From the NCBI RefSeq assembly GCF_000708715.2, contig NZ_JENB01000012.1:97877-161876 (forward strand): a DNA stretch of 64,000 nt, read 5' to 3'. The notes below the pieces were generated by a model, which worked only from the letters and a program-made list of their open reading frames with translations, was not told the DNA's origin and made no database searches. This DNA comes from Pseudomonas putida W15Oct28. GTDB lineage: Bacteria > Pseudomonadota > Gammaproteobacteria > Pseudomonadales > Pseudomonadaceae. A program made the translations under genes and the position numbers. Below, piece after piece: positions 62,123 to 64,000 of the stretch (within the stretch, counting starts at the first letter, position 1; each line of letters starts with the position of its first letter).

Positions 62123-62752
62123 TTACTTCCCCGCAGTCAACGCGTTGTAGCTGGTCATCAAATTCCGATAATCCGGAATGTGGTTGGAGCACAGCGCAGC
62201 CAGCCCTTCAACATCGTTGCGCCAGTCGCGGTGCAGCTCGCAGGCCACGCCGAACCAGGTCATCAGCTGGGCACCTGCCTGGCTCATGCGGTCATGGGCG
62301 GCATCGCGGGTCATTTCGTTGAAGGTGCCGGACGCATCAGTCACCACGAACACGTCGAACTCTTCTTCCAGCGCCGACAGTGCCGGGAAGGCTACGCAGA
62401 CCTCAGTCACCACACCGGCAATGATCAGCTGCTTCTTGCCAGTGGCCTTCACCGCCTTGACGAAGTCTTCGTTGTCCCAGGCGTTGATCTGGCCTGGGCG
62501 GGCGATGTACGGGGCATCCGGGAACAGCGCTTTCAGTTCCGGCACCAGCGGGCCGTTGGGGCCTTGCTCGAAGCTGGTGGTGAGGATGGTTGGCAGGTTG
62601 AAGAACTTGGCCAGGTCAGCCAGGGCCAGTACGTTGTTCTTGAACTTGTCCGGCTCGATGTCGCGCACCAGGGACAGCAGGCCCGCCTGGTGGTCGACCA
62701 GCAGTACGGCAGCGTCGTCTTTGTTCAGGCGGTTGTAGGTGAATTTGCTCAT
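62123..62752 (-). CDS. ycaC: YcaC-type isochorismatase-family hydrolase, copy 2
   Basis: 209-residue cysteine hydrolase very close to E. coli YcaC as I recall it (LLVDHQAGLLSLVRDIEPDK, YIARPGQINAWDNEDFVKAV, GVVTEVCVAFPALSALEE). The predicted triad is Asp in LLVDHQ, Arg in IARPG and Cys in TEVCVAF. The oligomer-forming C terminus ends NHIPDYRNLMTSYNAL. AGGAG lies upstream of ATG 62752. It is divergent from a LysR regulator that probably controls it, and ends at a strong terminator. Substrate unknown. Confidence 0.94.
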   Translation of the reverse strand: MSKFTYNRLNKDDAAVLLVDHQAGLLSLVRDIEPDKFKNNVLALADLAKFFNLPTILTTSFEQGPNGPLVPELKALFPDAPYIARPGQINAWDNEDFVKAVKATGKKQLIIAGVVTEVCVAFPALSALEEEFDVFVVTDASGTFNEMTRDAAHDRMSQAGAQLMTWFGVACELHRDWRNDVEGLAALCSNHIPDYRNLMTSYNALTAGK

Positions 62753-62887
62753 GGTCTGTGCTCCTAAGGGTTATGAATTTTTCAGCAAACCGGGGTGTTT
62801 CGCGTTGATGGGCACAGATTAAAATCATCACCTTTGCTGCACTAGACTGCGAAAACCGTCCTTAGCGTTCCGTTTGGAGAACGATCA

Positions 62888-63799
62888 TTGGAAGACCTCA
62901 ACTCCCTCTACTACTTCACCCAAGTTGTGGAGCACGGCGGCTTCGCCCCGGCCGGGCGGGCGCTGGACATGCCCAAGTCGAAACTCAGCCGGCGCATCGC
63001 CGACCTTGAAGAACGCCTGGGCGTGCGCCTGCTGCACCGCACCAGCCGGCACTGCTCGCTGACCGAAATCGGCCAGGCCTACTACAACCGCTGCCTGGCC
63101 ATGCGCGTGGAGGCCGAGGGCGCGGCGGAAATCATCGAGCGCAACCGCAGCGAGCCACGCGGGCTGGTGCGCATCAGTTGCCCGACCACCCTGCTCAACT
63201 CCTGGGTCGGGCCGATGCTGACCCGCTACATGCTCAAGTACCCCCAGGTGGAGCTGTTCATCGAGAGCACGAACCGCCGCGTCGACCTGCTGCACGAGGG
63301 CTTCGACATTGCCCTGCGGGTGCGCTTTCCGCCGCTGGAAAACACCGACATGGTGATGAAGGTGCTGAGCAACAGCACCCAGTGCCTGGTCGGCCAGCCG
63401 CACTACCTGGAGCAACTGCCCAAGGGCTTCGACCCGCAGCTGCTCGGCACGCTGCCGAGCCTGCATTGGGGCAGTGCCCAGCGTGAGTACCAGTGGGAAC
63501 TGTTCCAGGGTGAGGACAACAGCCGCAGCATCGTCATCCCGCATACACCGCGCATGGTGACTGACGACCTGTTTGCCCTGCGCCATTTCGTGGTGGCCGG
63601 GGTGGGGATTGCGCACTTGCCGCGGGTGGCGGTGCGCGAGGACCTGGCTTCGGGGCGCCTGGTGGAATTGCTGCCTGAGTGGCACCCGCGTTGCGGCATC
63701 GTGCATGCGATCTTCCCGTCGCGGCGCGGGTTGCTGCCCTCGGTGCGGGCATTGATTGATCATCTGGCTGAGGAGTTTGCCATCAGCGACATGGCTTGA
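62888..63799 (+). CDS. LysR-family transcriptional regulator
   Basis: 303-residue LysR-type regulator. The N-terminal winged HTH is LNSLYYFTQVVEHGGFAPAGRALDMPKSKLSRRIADLEERLGVRLLHR. The effector-binding domain occupies residues 92-300, with ISCPTTLLNSWVGPML and GVGIAHLPRVAVREDLASGRLVELLPEW. The start is TTG 62888, eight bases after GGAG. It belongs to the AaeR/DsdC-like subgroup whose members often control neighbouring quinone- or hydrolase-type genes. Its divergent position makes ycaC copy 2 the likely target; the 135-bp gap should hold the operator. Confidence 0.93.
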   Translation: MEDLNSLYYFTQVVEHGGFAPAGRALDMPKSKLSRRIADLEERLGVRLLHRTSRHCSLTEIGQAYYNRCLAMRVEAEGAAEIIERNRSEPRGLVRISCPTTLLNSWVGPMLTRYMLKYPQVELFIESTNRRVDLLHEGFDIALRVRFPPLENTDMVMKVLSNSTQCLVGQPHYLEQLPKGFDPQLLGTLPSLHWGSAQREYQWELFQGEDNSRSIVIPHTPRMVTDDLFALRHFVVAGVGIAHLPRVAVREDLASGRLVELLPEWHPRCGIVHAIFPSRRGLLPSVRALIDHLAEEFAISDMA

Positions 63800-63814
63800 T
63801 GCCTGGGTTGCCTG

Positions 63815-63920
63815 CACCGGCCTCTTCGCGGGCATGCCCGCTCCCACAGGTATTGCACAGGGCTCGGGGCGGGTGCTGACCCTGTGGGAGCGGGCGCGCC
63901 CGCGAAGAGGCCGGCACAGG
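63815..63920. repeat. REP pair, GCGGGC family
   Basis: Inverted pair after the LysR gene. The remaining bases to the window edge contain no recognisable gene. Confidence 0.88.
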
Positions 63921-64000
63921 TAAAGCAGCTCCCCCCAGCACACCCTTACAAGACCCCTGACCTATCCTTGCCCCACAGTCCCGGATCATCCCCCCCGGAG

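Overview
This is a stretch of conserved chromosome from a Pseudomonas of the putida group. The evidence is the high G+C content, the gene order (zapA–6S RNA–5-FTHF cyclo-ligase, ygfB–pepP–ubiH–ubiI, trxA/rho, convergent ppx/ppk, lptM–lysA–dapF–xerC, amtB–glnK, comM) and the dense sprinkling of REP elements typical of P. putida. The REPs come in two sequence families and usually sit as inverted pairs between genes. I see no prophage, integron, CRISPR array, tRNA or rRNA gene, and no intact insertion sequence.

Layout. 1-5.4 kb: glycine cleavage genes gcvT-gcvH-gcvP (minus strand; gcvP runs off the left edge) and an iron(III) ABC permease and binding protein. 5.6-10.4 kb: an aerobic ubiquinone operon, ygfB-pepP-ubiH-thioesterase-like-ubiI (minus). 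10.5-12.8 kb: ZapB-like protein, zapA, 6S RNA, 5-FTHF cyclo-ligase, a small membrane protein and an EVE-domain protein. 12.9-17.6 kb: a yhiI-rbbA-yhhJ-type ABC exporter. 17.9-23 kb: a FliL-like protein, quinone oxidoreductase, ChaC-like cyclotransferase, and ubiD coupled to a ferredoxin-type flavin reductase. 23-31 kb: rho, trxA, ppx and ppk (tail to tail), DedA protein, a sterol-desaturase-like membrane enzyme. 31-41.5 kb: elbB, yaiI, cyaA, rnk, DUF1289, cyaY, lptM, lysA, dapF, DUF484, xerC and a HAD hydrolase. 41.6-49.8 kb: sutA, amtB, glnK, ubiK, a di-Mop molbindin, a large unknown helical-repeat protein, comM and a DoxX protein. 50-56.6 kb: an unusual signalling island. It contains a 1685-residue pseudokinase/ATPase/GAF/histidine kinase, divergently transcribed from a response regulator carrying two different DNA-binding domains, which overlaps a stand-alone receiver gene. 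56.7-64 kb: two YcaC-type isochorismatase-family hydrolases with AraC, GlxA-type and LysR regulators, a KefB/C-type antiporter, and a small DUF3077-like protein behind a highly structured leader.

How the genes work together. Several units have readable control. glnK-amtB has a sigma-54 promoter with two upstream NtrC-type sites. ppx and ppk each have a Pho-box-like sequence although they are transcribed toward each other. rho has a long structured leader with no Shine-Dalgarno sequence. Many adjacent genes overlap by ATGA or TGATG, which indicates translational coupling (bpzA-like/zapA, pepP/ubiH/thioesterase, yhiI/rbbA, ubiD/reductase, DUF484/xerC/HAD, the two response regulators).

The best candidates for something under-described are the 50-56.6 kb signalling island, the structured leader before the 97-residue protein at 61650, the 155-bp MITE-like element whose first base completes the dapF stop codon, and the 168-bp antisense coding overlap of the DedA and desaturase genes. 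All calls come from reading the sequence and recalled family knowledge; no database search was run.
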